The notes: generated by a model not told the origin, from the letters alone. Positions 1 through 6,939 are shown, counted from the stretch's first letter. The stretch is 7,625 nt of DNA from Schwartzia sp. (in: firmicutes) (GCA_017939945.1 JAGAZS010000158.1:1-7625), one strand, 5' to 3'. Made by a program: numbers and translations.

Positions 1-152
1 ACGTTGACCGCGTCCAGTTCTGTCAGCTGGCCCTTGTCGTAGCCCGTCAGCTCCGGCTTCATCTCCTCGTCAAACAGATATTCATAGGAAGGATTGTGAA
101 CGACCTCCGTCGCCCCGGTAATGCCATACTTGCTCAAATCAATGTCAGCCAT
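1..152 (-). CDS. pckA: Phosphoenolpyruvate carboxykinase (ATP), N-terminal fragment
   Basis: This is the first 50 codons of ATP-dependent PEP carboxykinase, cut by the left edge. The enzyme interconverts oxaloacetate plus ATP with PEP, CO2 and ADP in the cytosol. It serves gluconeogenesis or, in many anaerobes, CO2 fixation on the way to succinate or propionate. The visible N-terminus begins MADIDLSKYGITGATEVVHN and continues with a PSYEYLF block and a KGQLTELDAVNV block, which is the characteristic opening of bacterial PckA proteins of about 530 residues. The nucleotide-binding and metal-binding motifs lie outside the window, so activity cannot be judged. The ATG at 150-152 is chosen because a strong Shine-Dalgarno sequence sits 8 bases upstream and the protein starts where family members start. 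It lies 113 bases downstream of thrC on the same strand. I could not pick a confident promoter in that AT-rich gap. Confidence 0.9.
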   Translation of the reverse strand, partial: MADIDLSKYGITGATEVVHNPSYEYLFDEEMKPELTGYDKGQLTELDAVN

Positions 153-160
153 GCTTTTTA

Positions 161-168
161 CCTCTCCT
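161..168 (-). promoter_or_regulatory. Ribosome-binding site of pckA
   Basis: Read on the minus strand this is AGGAGAGG, 8 bases before the pckA ATG. It is a strong Shine-Dalgarno match and fixes the start codon. The rest of the 153-265 gap is AT-rich. It also holds a CCC-TTCG-GGG mini-hairpin of only 3 bp, which I consider too short to call. Confidence 0.8.
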
Positions 169-236
169 TTTTTAATAAAATCTGCCCCCGAAGGGAAATT
201 GCTTAATATTTATTATTTCTATGTACAGAGAAAAAC

Positions 237-254
237 TCCTGCAAAAATACAGGA
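237..254 (-). terminator. Possible weak terminator after thrC
   Basis: An inverted repeat TCCTG / CAGGA (5 bp stem, 8-base loop) starts 11 bases past the thrC stop. On the minus strand it is followed by GTTTTTCTC, a short T-run. The stem is short and AT-rich outside the repeat, so this could be a weak or leaky terminator separating thrC from pckA, or chance. Confidence 0.25.
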
Positions 255-265
255 AAAACCTTCAT

Positions 266-1750
266 TTATTTTTCCGCGAACGCCATCACCGCGTCGCGCA
301 TCTTGTCTTTCCCGCAGCTTCCCTCATGAATCGTCTTCGCGTCTTTCAGCGCGGCCAATCCCTTCGGCGCGGTCGTTCCGGTCTTTTTTTCGAGCCTGTC
401 GAGCAACTCGAACGGGGTTCCCGAAGCGTCTTCTCCCAGCGCTTCGAGCACGCTGCCGCTGAATTTGTACGGGCTCGCCGTGGAAACCACCACCATCGGG
501 CGCTCGTCGTGAGTGCGGCGCCGGTATTCGTGCGCCACCGTCCACGCCACCGCCGTATGGGTGTCGAGGACGTAATGCTCGGTCTCGAACACCTCGCGGA
601 TTGTTTCTTTCGTCTTGCCGTCGTCGGCCCAGCCTGCCCAAAAATAATTCTGGAACCGCTGTATCATGCCGACGCCGGCGTCATAGCGGCCCTCCGTCGC
701 CAGCGCCTCCATCCATCCGCGCACGCCCGGCGCGTCCCCTGTCGTATGGTAGAGTATCCGCTCGACGTTGCTCGATACGAGAATATCCATCGACGGCGAG
801 ATCGTCCTGAAGAAATCGCGGTTCTTGTCGTAATATCCCGTTTGCAGGAAATCCGTCAGCACGTTGTTCTGGTTTGACGCGCAGACGAGCTTCGCGACGG
901 GCAGCCCCATCTGCCGCGCGTAGAAACCCGCGAGAATGTTGCCGAAATTGCCCGTCGGCACGGTGAAATTGATCTGGTCTCCGTTCTTGATTGTCCCCGC
1001 CTTCACAAGATCGGCATAGGCGCTGAAATAATAAACGATTTGCGGCACAAGGCGTCCCCAGTTGATCGAGTTCGCAGAGGACAGCCGCACGCCCGCGCCG
1101 TCGAGCTGCTTCGCAAAAGCCTCGTCGCCGAAAATCATCTTGACGCCCGTCTGCGCATCGTCGAAATTCCCCTCGACTGCCTCGACGCAAACGTTCCCGC
1201 CCTCCTGCGTGACCATCTGAAGGCGCTGCATATCGCTGACACCGCCGTCGGGATAGAAAACCATGCTCTTCGTCTGCGGCACGTCGGCGAAACCCGCCAG
1301 CGCCGCCTTGCCCGTATCGCCGGAGGTCGCCACAAGGATCAGCGTTTCCTTCGTTTCGCCGGTCTTTTTCAACGCCTCGGACAGAAGGCGCGGCAAAAGC
1401 TGGAGCGCCATATCCTTGAACGCGCTGGTCGGCCCGTGCCAAAGTTCCAGCACGGAAACGTCCCCGACACATTTGACCGGAGCCGTCGCCGCGTCATCGA
1501 ATTTTCCGCCGCCGTACGCGCCCTCAATACAGCGGGCAATTTCCTCGTCCGTATAGTCCGTCAAATACAACCCAAGGATTTTCTTCGCCCGCTCCGCATA
1601 GGAAAGCGCAACCAATTCCTGCAAAAAATTCGCGTCGACCTTCGGAATCTCCGTCGGAACGAAAAGCCCTCCGTCCTCCGCGATGCCCTGCAAAATGGCC
1701 TGCGCCGAGGAAACCGTCTCCGCTTTCCCCCGCGTGCTGAAATACTTCAT
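266..1750 (-). CDS. thrC: Threonine synthase
   Basis: This pyridoxal-phosphate enzyme converts O-phosphohomoserine to threonine and phosphate, the last step of threonine biosynthesis, in the cytosol. From the ATG at 1750 it is 494 residues and complete, a usual length for the longer bacterial/yeast-type ThrC. Family landmarks are visible. The N-terminal motif is MKYFSTRG. HGPTSAFKDMALQ holds the PLP Schiff-base lysine at about residue 112. ATSGDTGKAAL lies at about 141-151 and the cofactor phosphate-contact region PTGNFGNILAGF at about 265. Near the C-terminus there is a THTAVAW segment (TAVA is a conserved block) and a VVVSTASPYKFSGSV block. A second in-frame ATG six bases upstream (1756) would add two residues. 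I prefer 1750 because homologues start MKY and because the AAGGAAAGG site is 9 bases away from it but only 3 from the upstream ATG. It lies 64 bases downstream of ybaK on the same strand with no clear promoter between, so co-transcription is likely. Confidence 0.95.
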   Translation of the reverse strand: MKYFSTRGKAETVSSAQAILQGIAEDGGLFVPTEIPKVDANFLQELVALSYAERAKKILGLYLTDYTDEEIARCIEGAYGGGKFDDAATAPVKCVGDVSVLELWHGPTSAFKDMALQLLPRLLSEALKKTGETKETLILVATSGDTGKAALAGFADVPQTKSMVFYPDGGVSDMQRLQMVTQEGGNVCVEAVEGNFDDAQTGVKMIFGDEAFAKQLDGAGVRLSSANSINWGRLVPQIVYYFSAYADLVKAGTIKNGDQINFTVPTGNFGNILAGFYARQMGLPVAKLVCASNQNNVLTDFLQTGYYDKNRDFFRTISPSMDILVSSNVERILYHTTGDAPGVRGWMEALATEGRYDAGVGMIQRFQNYFWAGWADDGKTKETIREVFETEHYVLDTHTAVAWTVAHEYRRRTHDERPMVVVSTASPYKFSGSVLEALGEDASGTPFELLDRLEKKTGTTAPKGLAALKDAKTIHEGSCGKDKMRDAVMAFAEK

Positions 1751-1814
1751 TTCCATCTTCCTTTCCTTATTTCAAATGATTGTTTTTCGTTCCTGAAAGA
1801 ATATGGTACAATAA

Positions 1815-2309
1815 CTACGCATGGCGATTCAATTTCACCACGGTGGCGTTTGCCGCGCGAATCAAATCGGCGGGCGCAAGCAATATCTGCTCTCCGCGCT
1901 TTCCCGCGCTGATCGAGATTGTCGTTTGCGTTTCCGCGCTGGCGTCGAGGAATACGGGATAGGCTTTTTTCGCGCCCAACGGCGAGCAGCCGCCGCGCAC
2001 ATAGCCGGTCAGCCCCAGCACCTCGTTCAGGTGCACCATCTCGACGCGCTTGTTGCCGGAAACTGCCGCCAGCTCTTTCAAGTCCAGCTCGCCATCGCCG
2101 GGAATGCACGCCATCAAGACGCCCGTCTTGTCGCCTCTCGCGACCAGCGTCTTGAATACTTTCTCAATCGGCATGCCGACCATCTCCGCAACGTGCACCG
2201 CACTCAAGTCGTCCAAATCGACGGGATACTCTTTCAATTCGTATGAAATCCCAAGCCCGTCAAGGATGCGCGCCGCATTGGTTTTCGCGCCGCTTTTCTT
2301 TTTCGCCAT
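1815..2309 (-). CDS. ybaK: Cys-tRNA(Pro)/Cys-tRNA(Cys) deacylase, YbaK/EbsC type
   Basis: This single-domain trans-editing enzyme hydrolyses cysteine mischarged onto tRNA(Pro) by prolyl-tRNA synthetase. It is cytosolic and not attached to a synthetase. The 164-residue length fits the YbaK subfamily. Visible landmarks are a lysine- and alanine-rich start (MAKKKSGAKTNAARIL), the conserved KVFKTLV with the family's essential lysine at about residue 53, a glycine-rich GGCSPLG loop at about 106-112, and ISAGKRGEQILLAP at about 133-146. These separate it from the ProX and INS-domain relatives, though substrate specificity is assigned by family only. An in-frame GTG nine bases upstream (2318) is an alternative start. 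Neither has a good Shine-Dalgarno site (only a GAG 8 bases before the ATG), and I chose the ATG because MAKKK is the typical N-terminus. It is probably the first gene of a ybaK-thrC unit, divergent from nadE. Confidence 0.9.
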   Translation of the reverse strand: MAKKKSGAKTNAARILDGLGISYELKEYPVDLDDLSAVHVAEMVGMPIEKVFKTLVARGDKTGVLMACIPGDGELDLKELAAVSGNKRVEMVHLNEVLGLTGYVRGGCSPLGAKKAYPVFLDASAETQTTISISAGKRGEQILLAPADLIRAANATVVKLNRHA

Positions 2310-2327
2310 ACCATGCACTCATTTCTG

Positions 2328-2355
2328 TTGTGGTTTCACAATTAAATATTATATC
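2328..2355 (+). promoter_or_regulatory. Candidate nadE promoter, overlapping the ybaK promoter
   Basis: TTGTGG (2328-2333) and TATATC (2350-2355) are separated by 16 bases. Both boxes match the sigma-70 consensus only partly. The -10 lies on top of the opposite-strand ybaK -10, so the two promoters would compete for polymerase. A perfect 5-bp inverted repeat, TTGTG-GTTT-CACAA (2328-2341), covers the -35 box and could be an operator. Confidence 0.3.
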
Positions 2356-2356
2356 A
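2348..2356 (-). promoter_or_regulatory. Extended -10 promoter for ybaK-thrC
   Basis: On the minus strand this reads TGATATAAT, a perfect TATAAT preceded by the extended -10 TGn element. A loose -35 (TTCATA, 4 of 6 matches) lies 17 bases upstream. Transcription would begin near 2341, about 30 bases before the ybaK ATG. It is a sequence match only, but it is the best promoter in the window. Confidence 0.65.
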
Positions 2357-2389
2357 CAAAATGACATCTTTATGAAAGAAGGCTTTTCC

Positions 2390-4282
2390 ATGCTTCAAAT
2401 CGCCCTTGCCCAAATGCGCGTCGTTCCGGGCCGTCCCGACCGCAACACCGAAACGATGCTCAAATATATTGCCAATGCGCGGAAACAAAACGCCGACCTC
2501 GTCATTTTTCCCGAAATGGCGATTCCCGGCTATCTTTTGGGCGACACCTGGGAGCAGACGTCATTTCTCGAAGAATGCGAATCCTGCGGCGAGGAAATTA
2601 TCGCGGCGGCGCAGGGTATTACGATTATGTTCGGCAACGTTGCCGTCGATTGGACGAAAAAAAACAATGACGGACGCGTCCGAAAATACAACGCGTTTTT
2701 CACCGCGCAGGACGGACGACTTGTCGCACCGGAGAGTATGCCTTATCCCTTTGTCGTCAAGACCTTGCTTCCGAACTATCGGGAATTTGACGACACGCGC
2801 CATTTTTTCAGCCTGCAAAAGCTGGCAAGAGAGCTGGGCGTCGCGACGGAAAACCTGCTCGCTCCCATACATCTTGCCGTACACGGCACGACCTATGCCG
2901 TCGGCTGCCTGCTCTGCGAGGACGGCTGGAGCGACGACTACGAGCTGACGCCGACGGATATCCTGCGCCGAAAGGAACAGCTTGATTTCTTCGTCAACAT
3001 CTCCTCGTCCCCCTATACGCTTGGAAAAAACGAAAAGCGCCGGCGCCTGTTCGGCCGTCTTGCCGCCACGGCGGGCGCGCCGCTCCTCTATGTGAATAAC
3101 GTCGGAATCCAAAATAACGGCAAGACTGTCTATACCTTTGACGGTATGAACGCCGCTTACGACGAACACGGCACGCTCCGCGTCGAGGGCGAACCTTATG
3201 AGGAAACGACGCAATTATTCTGTCTGGAGACGCTCCGCGAGCAAAAAGCGGTTCCCGAAAAAATCGAACCGGACGCCGCTTATATCTGCCGCGCTCTGAC
3301 CTACGGCGTCCGTCTGTTCCTTGAAACCATCGGCATGAAGCGCGTCGTCATCGGCGTTTCCGGCGGCATCGACTCCGCCGTGGCCGCCGCTCTCTATGCA
3401 CGGGTACTTCCGCCGCAGGACATCCTGCTCGTCAATATGCCCAGCGTCTACAACTCCGAAACAACAAAAGGGCTTGCACGGCGGCTCGCCGAAAATCTCG
3501 GCTGCCGATATACGACGGTTCCGATCCAGCCGTCCGTGGAGCTGACCATTGAACAGCTGGAAAGCGCGAAGATCGAGAATCTTTTTGACGGCACGACGGA
3601 TCGTCTTTCGATTTCCTCCTTCATGGCGGAAAATATCCAGGCGCGCGACCGTTCTTCCCGCGTCCTCGCCGGACTTGCGGCGGCCTTCGGCGGCGGCTTC
3701 ACCTGCAACGCCAATAAAGCGGAAACCACCGTCGGCTATTCGACGCTTTACGGCGACCAAAGCGGTTTTTTCTCCGCACTGGCCGATCTTTGGAAGCATC
3801 AGGTCTACGATCTTGCCCGTTATTTGAATGAGGAAATTTACAAGCGCGAGGTTATCCCGCAGGAAACCATCGACATCGTGCCCAGCGCCGAGCTTTCCGA
3901 CGCGCAGGACGTGGACAAGGGACAGGGCGACCCGCTGATATATCCATACCACGACTTTCTGTTCCGCTCTTTCGTCGAGCGCTGGCAAAAAGCGACGCCG
4001 CAGGACATTCTCGAATGGTACGCCAACGGAACGCTGGAAAAGGAAATCGGCTGCGCATCTGGATTAGTTGGGAAACACTTCCCGACGCCGCAAGACTTCA
4101 TCGCCGACCTAGAACGCTGGTGGAACCAGTTTTCCGGTCTCGCCGTCGCGAAACGCATCCAGGCGCCGCCGATTCTCGCGGTCAGCCGCCGCGCCTTCGG
4201 CTTCGACCACAGGGAATCCCAAAACGGGCCGTACTACACGAAAAAATACAAAGCACTCAAAGCAAAGTTGTTGGGAGAATAA
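2390..4282 (+). CDS. nadE: Glutamine-dependent NAD+ synthetase
   Basis: This enzyme makes NAD+ from nicotinic acid adenine dinucleotide, ATP and glutamine, the last step of NAD biosynthesis. The 630-residue protein has two domains. The N-terminal nitrilase-type amidase (about 1-285) releases ammonia from glutamine and shows the full Glu-Lys-Cys triad: E42 in FPEMAIPGY, K124 in KTLLPNY, and C176 in LLCEDGW. The C-terminal synthetase (about 295-630) has the ATP PP-loop SGGIDS at 324-329, MPSVYNSETTKG at 350-361, and the NANKAETTVGYSTLYGDQSG block at 440-459. All key residues are present. The reading frame extends upstream into ybaK, with an ATG at 2372. I chose the ATG at 2390 because AAGAAGG sits 7 bases before it and the amidase domain begins immediately (MLQIALAQMRV). 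It is divergent from ybaK and followed after 9 bases by a LysE-family gene, with no terminator between. Confidence 0.96.
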   Translation: MLQIALAQMRVVPGRPDRNTETMLKYIANARKQNADLVIFPEMAIPGYLLGDTWEQTSFLEECESCGEEIIAAAQGITIMFGNVAVDWTKKNNDGRVRKYNAFFTAQDGRLVAPESMPYPFVVKTLLPNYREFDDTRHFFSLQKLARELGVATENLLAPIHLAVHGTTYAVGCLLCEDGWSDDYELTPTDILRRKEQLDFFVNISSSPYTLGKNEKRRRLFGRLAATAGAPLLYVNNVGIQNNGKTVYTFDGMNAAYDEHGTLRVEGEPYEETTQLFCLETLREQKAVPEKIEPDAAYICRALTYGVRLFLETIGMKRVVIGVSGGIDSAVAAALYARVLPPQDILLVNMPSVYNSETTKGLARRLAENLGCRYTTVPIQPSVELTIEQLESAKIENLFDGTTDRLSISSFMAENIQARDRSSRVLAGLAAAFGGGFTCNANKAETTVGYSTLYGDQSGFFSALADLWKHQVYDLARYLNEEIYKREVIPQETIDIVPSAELSDAQDVDKGQGDPLIYPYHDFLFRSFVERWQKATPQDILEWYANGTLEKEIGCASGLVGKHFPTPQDFIADLERWWNQFSGLAVAKRIQAPPILAVSRRAFGFDHRESQNGPYYTKKYKALKAKLLGE

Positions 4283-4291
4283 AAAAGACGG

Positions 4292-4906
4292 ATGGACACG
4301 GCAACACTTTCCTATTTCCTGCTCGCTTCGGTACTGCTGACGCTGGCGCCGGGACCGGATATTATGTATCTTCTGGCCAAAAGCCTTGCCGACGGCGCAC
4401 GAAGCGGCGTCGCATTGGCCGCAGGCCTCGCCAGCGGCATCGTTTTTCACACGACGCTGGTGATACTCGGCGTGGCGGCACTGATCCAAAGTTCCCCTGT
4501 CGCTTTCGCCGCGTTGAAATACATTGGCGCGCTTTATTTGCTCTATCTCTCGTTCGGCGCGCTTCGCGACAAAAGCGATCTGAAGCTTGAAAGCGCGGGC
4601 ACCTCCGAAAACCGGTTCGCCCTTTATCGGCGCGGCATACTGATGAACGTGCTAAATCCGAAGGTTCTTCTGTTCTTCCTGACATTTTTTCCGCAATTCG
4701 TCCCCGCCGACGCAGAAAACGTCGGCAGACAGATTGCGCTGCTCGGCCTTCTTTTCGCTTTACAGGCCTTCCTCATTTTCTCCGTCGTCGCTCTTTGCGC
4801 GGGACAGCTGCGCCGCATCCTGTTCCGTAAAAAAGGAATCGGACGTGTCCTCAATATCACGCAGGGCGTCGTCCTTCTTTTCATCGCCGTACTGCTGTTT
4901 TTATGA
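4292..4906 (+). CDS. LysE/RhtB-family amino-acid exporter
   Basis: This inner-membrane transporter of 204 residues is a standard length for the LysE/RhtB superfamily, whose members export amino acids such as lysine, arginine, threonine or homoserine. About six hydrophobic segments can be seen, near residues 5-25, 38-62, 69-91, 112-136, 146-171 and 185-204. The family's conserved loop APGPDIMYLLAKSLADG (19-35) follows the first segment, and GILMNVLNPKVLLFFLTFFP (115-134) opens the fourth. The actual substrate cannot be read from the sequence. It begins 9 bases after nadE ends. The nearest GGGAG site is 14 bases upstream, within the nadE tail, which is too far for efficient initiation. Translation may therefore be coupled to nadE. 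The nearby thrC on the other strand makes a threonine/homoserine substrate tempting, but this is only suggestive. Confidence 0.88.
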   Translation: MDTATLSYFLLASVLLTLAPGPDIMYLLAKSLADGARSGVALAAGLASGIVFHTTLVILGVAALIQSSPVAFAALKYIGALYLLYLSFGALRDKSDLKLESAGTSENRFALYRRGILMNVLNPKVLLFFLTFFPQFVPADAENVGRQIALLGLLFALQAFLIFSVVALCAGQLRRILFRKKGIGRVLNITQGVVLLFIAVLLFL

Positions 4907-4918
4907 TTGCTTCTCTTC

Positions 4919-4947
4919 TTTACTTTCCCCGCTGGATGTACTATATT
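4919..4947 (+). promoter_or_regulatory. Candidate promoter of the SGNH hydrolase gene
   Basis: TTTACT (4919-4924) and TATATT (4942-4947) are separated by 17 bases, matching the -35 and -10 consensus at 4 and 5 of 6 positions. The start of transcription would be near 4954, about 50 bases before the ATG. No terminator is visible between the exporter gene and this promoter, so read-through from nadE is also possible. Confidence 0.5.
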
Positions 4948-5005
4948 ATAGAGGCACATTTCATCCCGCGCTCTATTTGAAGAGTGTATGTTTCATGGGG
5001 CGATT

Positions 5006-6625
5006 ATGAAAAAGTTTATTCTTTTTTTGCTGATTATCGCGGGCTTCTCCACGATATGGCTGTATATGACGGAACGCACGGGGCTGATTCCGATTGCCGA
5101 TACTTCTCTCGACGTGCATTTCACGGAGGAGAAAGGCGTCATGACGATGCACTGGACTCCCCTGCCGTACCCTTGCCGATATGAGGTGGAATGTTTCTCC
5201 GAAACCACCGGGCGGACGACGGACGGCAAGACAAGGCTTCACCGATTTTCTTCCGATACGACGAAGACGGCTTCCTTCCGCGTTCCCCCTACGACCATTC
5301 CGATGTTTTATCAGGTATCGGCCTACGGACTGTTCGGCAAAATTGCCGGACCGTTCCCGCTGATTTCCAATCCGGTTTATACCGAGCCTTTCACTCCGCA
5401 CAGTATTTTCCATTACACCGAGGATTCCCCGGCCAGCCTGAAACCTTTCCTCGTCTGGCATCCGGTTCCCGGCGCAGTCTGCTATGAAATAGAAATCCTT
5501 TCCGCGCCGCCGGAGACCGAAGGCGGCGTCAAACTCTCGGACAAGAATAACCTTTTCGACACCCAGCGCGTCTATACCAACGGATACCAAGCCGACCTGA
5601 CGCAATGGAAAGACCGCAAGGAATTGTATTGGCGGGTACGCGCACTGACGCTGGAAAAGAAAGCCATCGGCGAATTTTCCCGCGCGGAAAGAATTGTCGT
5701 GGACGCGGCGGCTCCGCTTCCCGACGCGCCGCTGATCAATACCTTCGTACAGATGCCCGATGAATACCCTCTTCTCTATCCGGTCTATCAATGGATACCG
5801 ATGAACGGCGTCATCCGTTACGAAGTCGAGCTCATGTATTCGCCGCCGGAGGAAAAATACGCGAAAACGCCGCCCCCCGATCGCGAATGGCACCGTATCG
5901 CCAACGACTCCTTCAGCTGCTACGACGAATACAAGCGAGAAGATCCGGGAGATTACTATTGGCGCGTCCGCGCAATCGACGAAGACGGCAACACCATCGG
6001 GCGGTATTCGGAAACGGCTTCGTTCCATGTGCCGGAGACGAAAGGACGACCTTACGCGGCAGCTTTCGGCGACAGCATCACGCACGGCGGAGGCGCGATT
6101 TCATACTCGCCCGCCAACCGCGAATACGACTACATGACCTATCTCGATTTCCCTGCGATGAATCTCGGGCAAAGCGGGGACCGGTCGCGGGAATCGGCGC
6201 TCCGTTTCGAGGAAGACGTACTCCCCTATCGCCCGTACAACCTGATCATCCTGACCGGCTCCAACGATTTGCGCTCCGACCGTCCGGCGGAGGAAATCAT
6301 CAACGATCTGGCAATTATCCGGGACAAATGCATAGCGAACGACATCCGCCCGATTTTCCTGACGCTGATGCCGATCCATCCGAAAAACATTTTCACGGCG
6401 TTCCGCACGGAAACGAGCGACGGCTGGCGCAACAAGCTCACGAAGATCAATACTTTCATCCGAAAGCAGGAATATTATATCGATCTGGAACCTTTCTTCT
6501 ACGACAATACGAAGACGCAGCTTGACGCCACGATGGCCATCGACGGCCTTCATCCCGACATCTGCGGCAAAATGCTGATGGCGGAGATCATCAATGCAAA
6601 CCGCAGCTTGTTCCGCGAACCTTAA
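5006..6625 (+). CDS. Membrane-anchored or exported SGNH/GDSL hydrolase with FN3-like modules
   Basis: This 539-residue protein starts with a signal peptide or membrane anchor (MKKFILFLLIIAGFSTIWLY), so it should act outside the cytoplasmic membrane. Residues about 33-344 form three degenerate beta-sandwich, fibronectin-III/Ig-like modules. Recurring marks are WTPLP / WHPVP / WIPMN (about 50, 151, 263), then RYEVE / CYEIE / RYEVE, then FYQVSAY / YWRVRA / YWRVRA. Residues about 349-539 are an SGNH/GDSL hydrolase with block I GDSITHGG (nucleophile S357), block II NLGQSGD, block III GSND (N420) and block V DGLHPD (D513, H516), so it looks catalytically intact. Likely chemistry is ester cleavage, for example deacetylation of a cell-surface glycan or lipid, but the substrate is unknown. 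An upstream ATG at 4988 would add six residues. I chose 5006 because GGGG lies 5 bases before it, the signal sequence begins there with MKK, and a small hairpin covers the GAAGAG in front of 4988. Confidence 0.85.
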   Translation: MKKFILFLLIIAGFSTIWLYMTERTGLIPIADTSLDVHFTEEKGVMTMHWTPLPYPCRYEVECFSETTGRTTDGKTRLHRFSSDTTKTASFRVPPTTIPMFYQVSAYGLFGKIAGPFPLISNPVYTEPFTPHSIFHYTEDSPASLKPFLVWHPVPGAVCYEIEILSAPPETEGGVKLSDKNNLFDTQRVYTNGYQADLTQWKDRKELYWRVRALTLEKKAIGEFSRAERIVVDAAAPLPDAPLINTFVQMPDEYPLLYPVYQWIPMNGVIRYEVELMYSPPEEKYAKTPPPDREWHRIANDSFSCYDEYKREDPGDYYWRVRAIDEDGNTIGRYSETASFHVPETKGRPYAAAFGDSITHGGGAISYSPANREYDYMTYLDFPAMNLGQSGDRSRESALRFEEDVLPYRPYNLIILTGSNDLRSDRPAEEIINDLAIIRDKCIANDIRPIFLTLMPIHPKNIFTAFRTETSDGWRNKLTKINTFIRKQEYYIDLEPFFYDNTKTQLDATMAIDGLHPDICGKMLMAEIINANRSLFREP

Positions 6626-6645
6626 AGGAACCGCTGAAAAAAAAC

Positions 6646-6674
6646 TTGCAATCGTCCTGACGCTATGATAAGAT
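6646..6674 (+). promoter_or_regulatory. Promoter of rpmB
   Basis: TTGCAA (6646-6651) is followed after 17 bases by TAAGAT (6669-6674), with an extended -10 TG one base ahead (TGATAAGAT). Transcription would begin near 6681 and leave a leader of about 50 bases. I see no clear regulatory structure in the leader. Confidence 0.6.
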
Positions 6675-6715
6675 ATTTTTGCTGTTTGAATGAGTATAAG
6701 ATTATTACTTCGTGC

Positions 6716-6724
6716 AAGGAGGTG
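6716..6724 (+). promoter_or_regulatory. Ribosome-binding site of rpmB
   Basis: AAGGAGGTG is a near-perfect complement to the 16S rRNA tail, 8 bases before the rpmB ATG. It is the strongest site in the window and fits a highly expressed ribosomal protein. Confidence 0.9.
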
Positions 6725-6732
6725 TATCATAG

Positions 6733-6924
6733 ATGGCACATGTTTGTGAGATTTGCAACAAGGGGCCGATGAGCGGCATGAACGTCGCACATTCCCACTT
6801 GAAGACGAAACGTCGTTGGTATCCGAACATCCAGCGCGTACGCGCCATTGTGGACGGCGAGGTGAAGCGCGTCAACGTCTGCACGCGTTGCCTGCGCTCC
6901 GGAAAAGTCCAGCGCGCGATCTGA
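6733..6924 (+). CDS. rpmB: 50S ribosomal protein L28
   Basis: This small basic protein of the large ribosomal subunit has 63 residues, the usual length of the short Firmicutes/Actinobacteria form. It begins MAHVCEICNKGPMSGMNVAH, followed by the basic LKTKRRWYPNIQRVR stretch and the C-terminal VNVCTRCLRSGKVQRAI. Cysteines at 5, 8, 50 and 53 form two CxxC pairs, so this is the zinc-binding (C+) version rather than the cysteine-free paralogue induced by zinc starvation in some bacteria. The start is fixed by the AAGGAGGTG ribosome-binding site and by homology. It is a single-gene unit with its own promoter upstream and a strong hairpin terminator 15 bases past its stop, facing preA from the other side. 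Confidence 0.97.
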   Translation: MAHVCEICNKGPMSGMNVAHSHLKTKRRWYPNIQRVRAIVDGEVKRVNVCTRCLRSGKVQRAI

Positions 6925-6939
6925 TTCGAGGCAAAAAGG

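Noticed and set aside
1040..1912. A 290-codon plus-strand open frame across thrC and the thrC-ybaK gap
   Set aside because: It lies antisense to threonine synthase, has an Arg/His/Leu-rich composition and no recognisable motif.
2243..2389. A 49-residue N-terminal extension of nadE
   Set aside because: The extension overlaps the start of ybaK, has no ribosome-binding site and no family sequence. The amidase domain starts exactly at the ATG at 2390, which has a good AAGAAGG site.
3215..3988. A 257-codon minus-strand open frame inside nadE
   Set aside because: It is opposite the most conserved part of the NAD synthetase domain and has no family motif or ribosome-binding site that I can see.
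4973..6085. A 370-codon open frame on the minus strand opposite the SGNH hydrolase gene
   Set aside because: It is antisense to a gene with a clear signal sequence and catalytic blocks. The translation is rich in Arg, Val and Gly and has no recognisable domain, as expected when GC-rich codon use removes stops from the opposite strand.
6604..6636. A 9-bp interrupted hairpin (CAGC-GTTCC / GGAAC-GCTG) over the stop codon of the SGNH gene, considered as a terminator
   Set aside because: It is followed by a run of A, not T, on the coding strand, and no T-run follows on the other strand in the needed position. It may still be a chance fold or an mRNA 3' structure.
6681..6732. A riboswitch or autoregulatory leader ahead of rpmB
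   Set aside because: The leader is about 50 bases, AT-rich and shows no clear stem or known leader motif.
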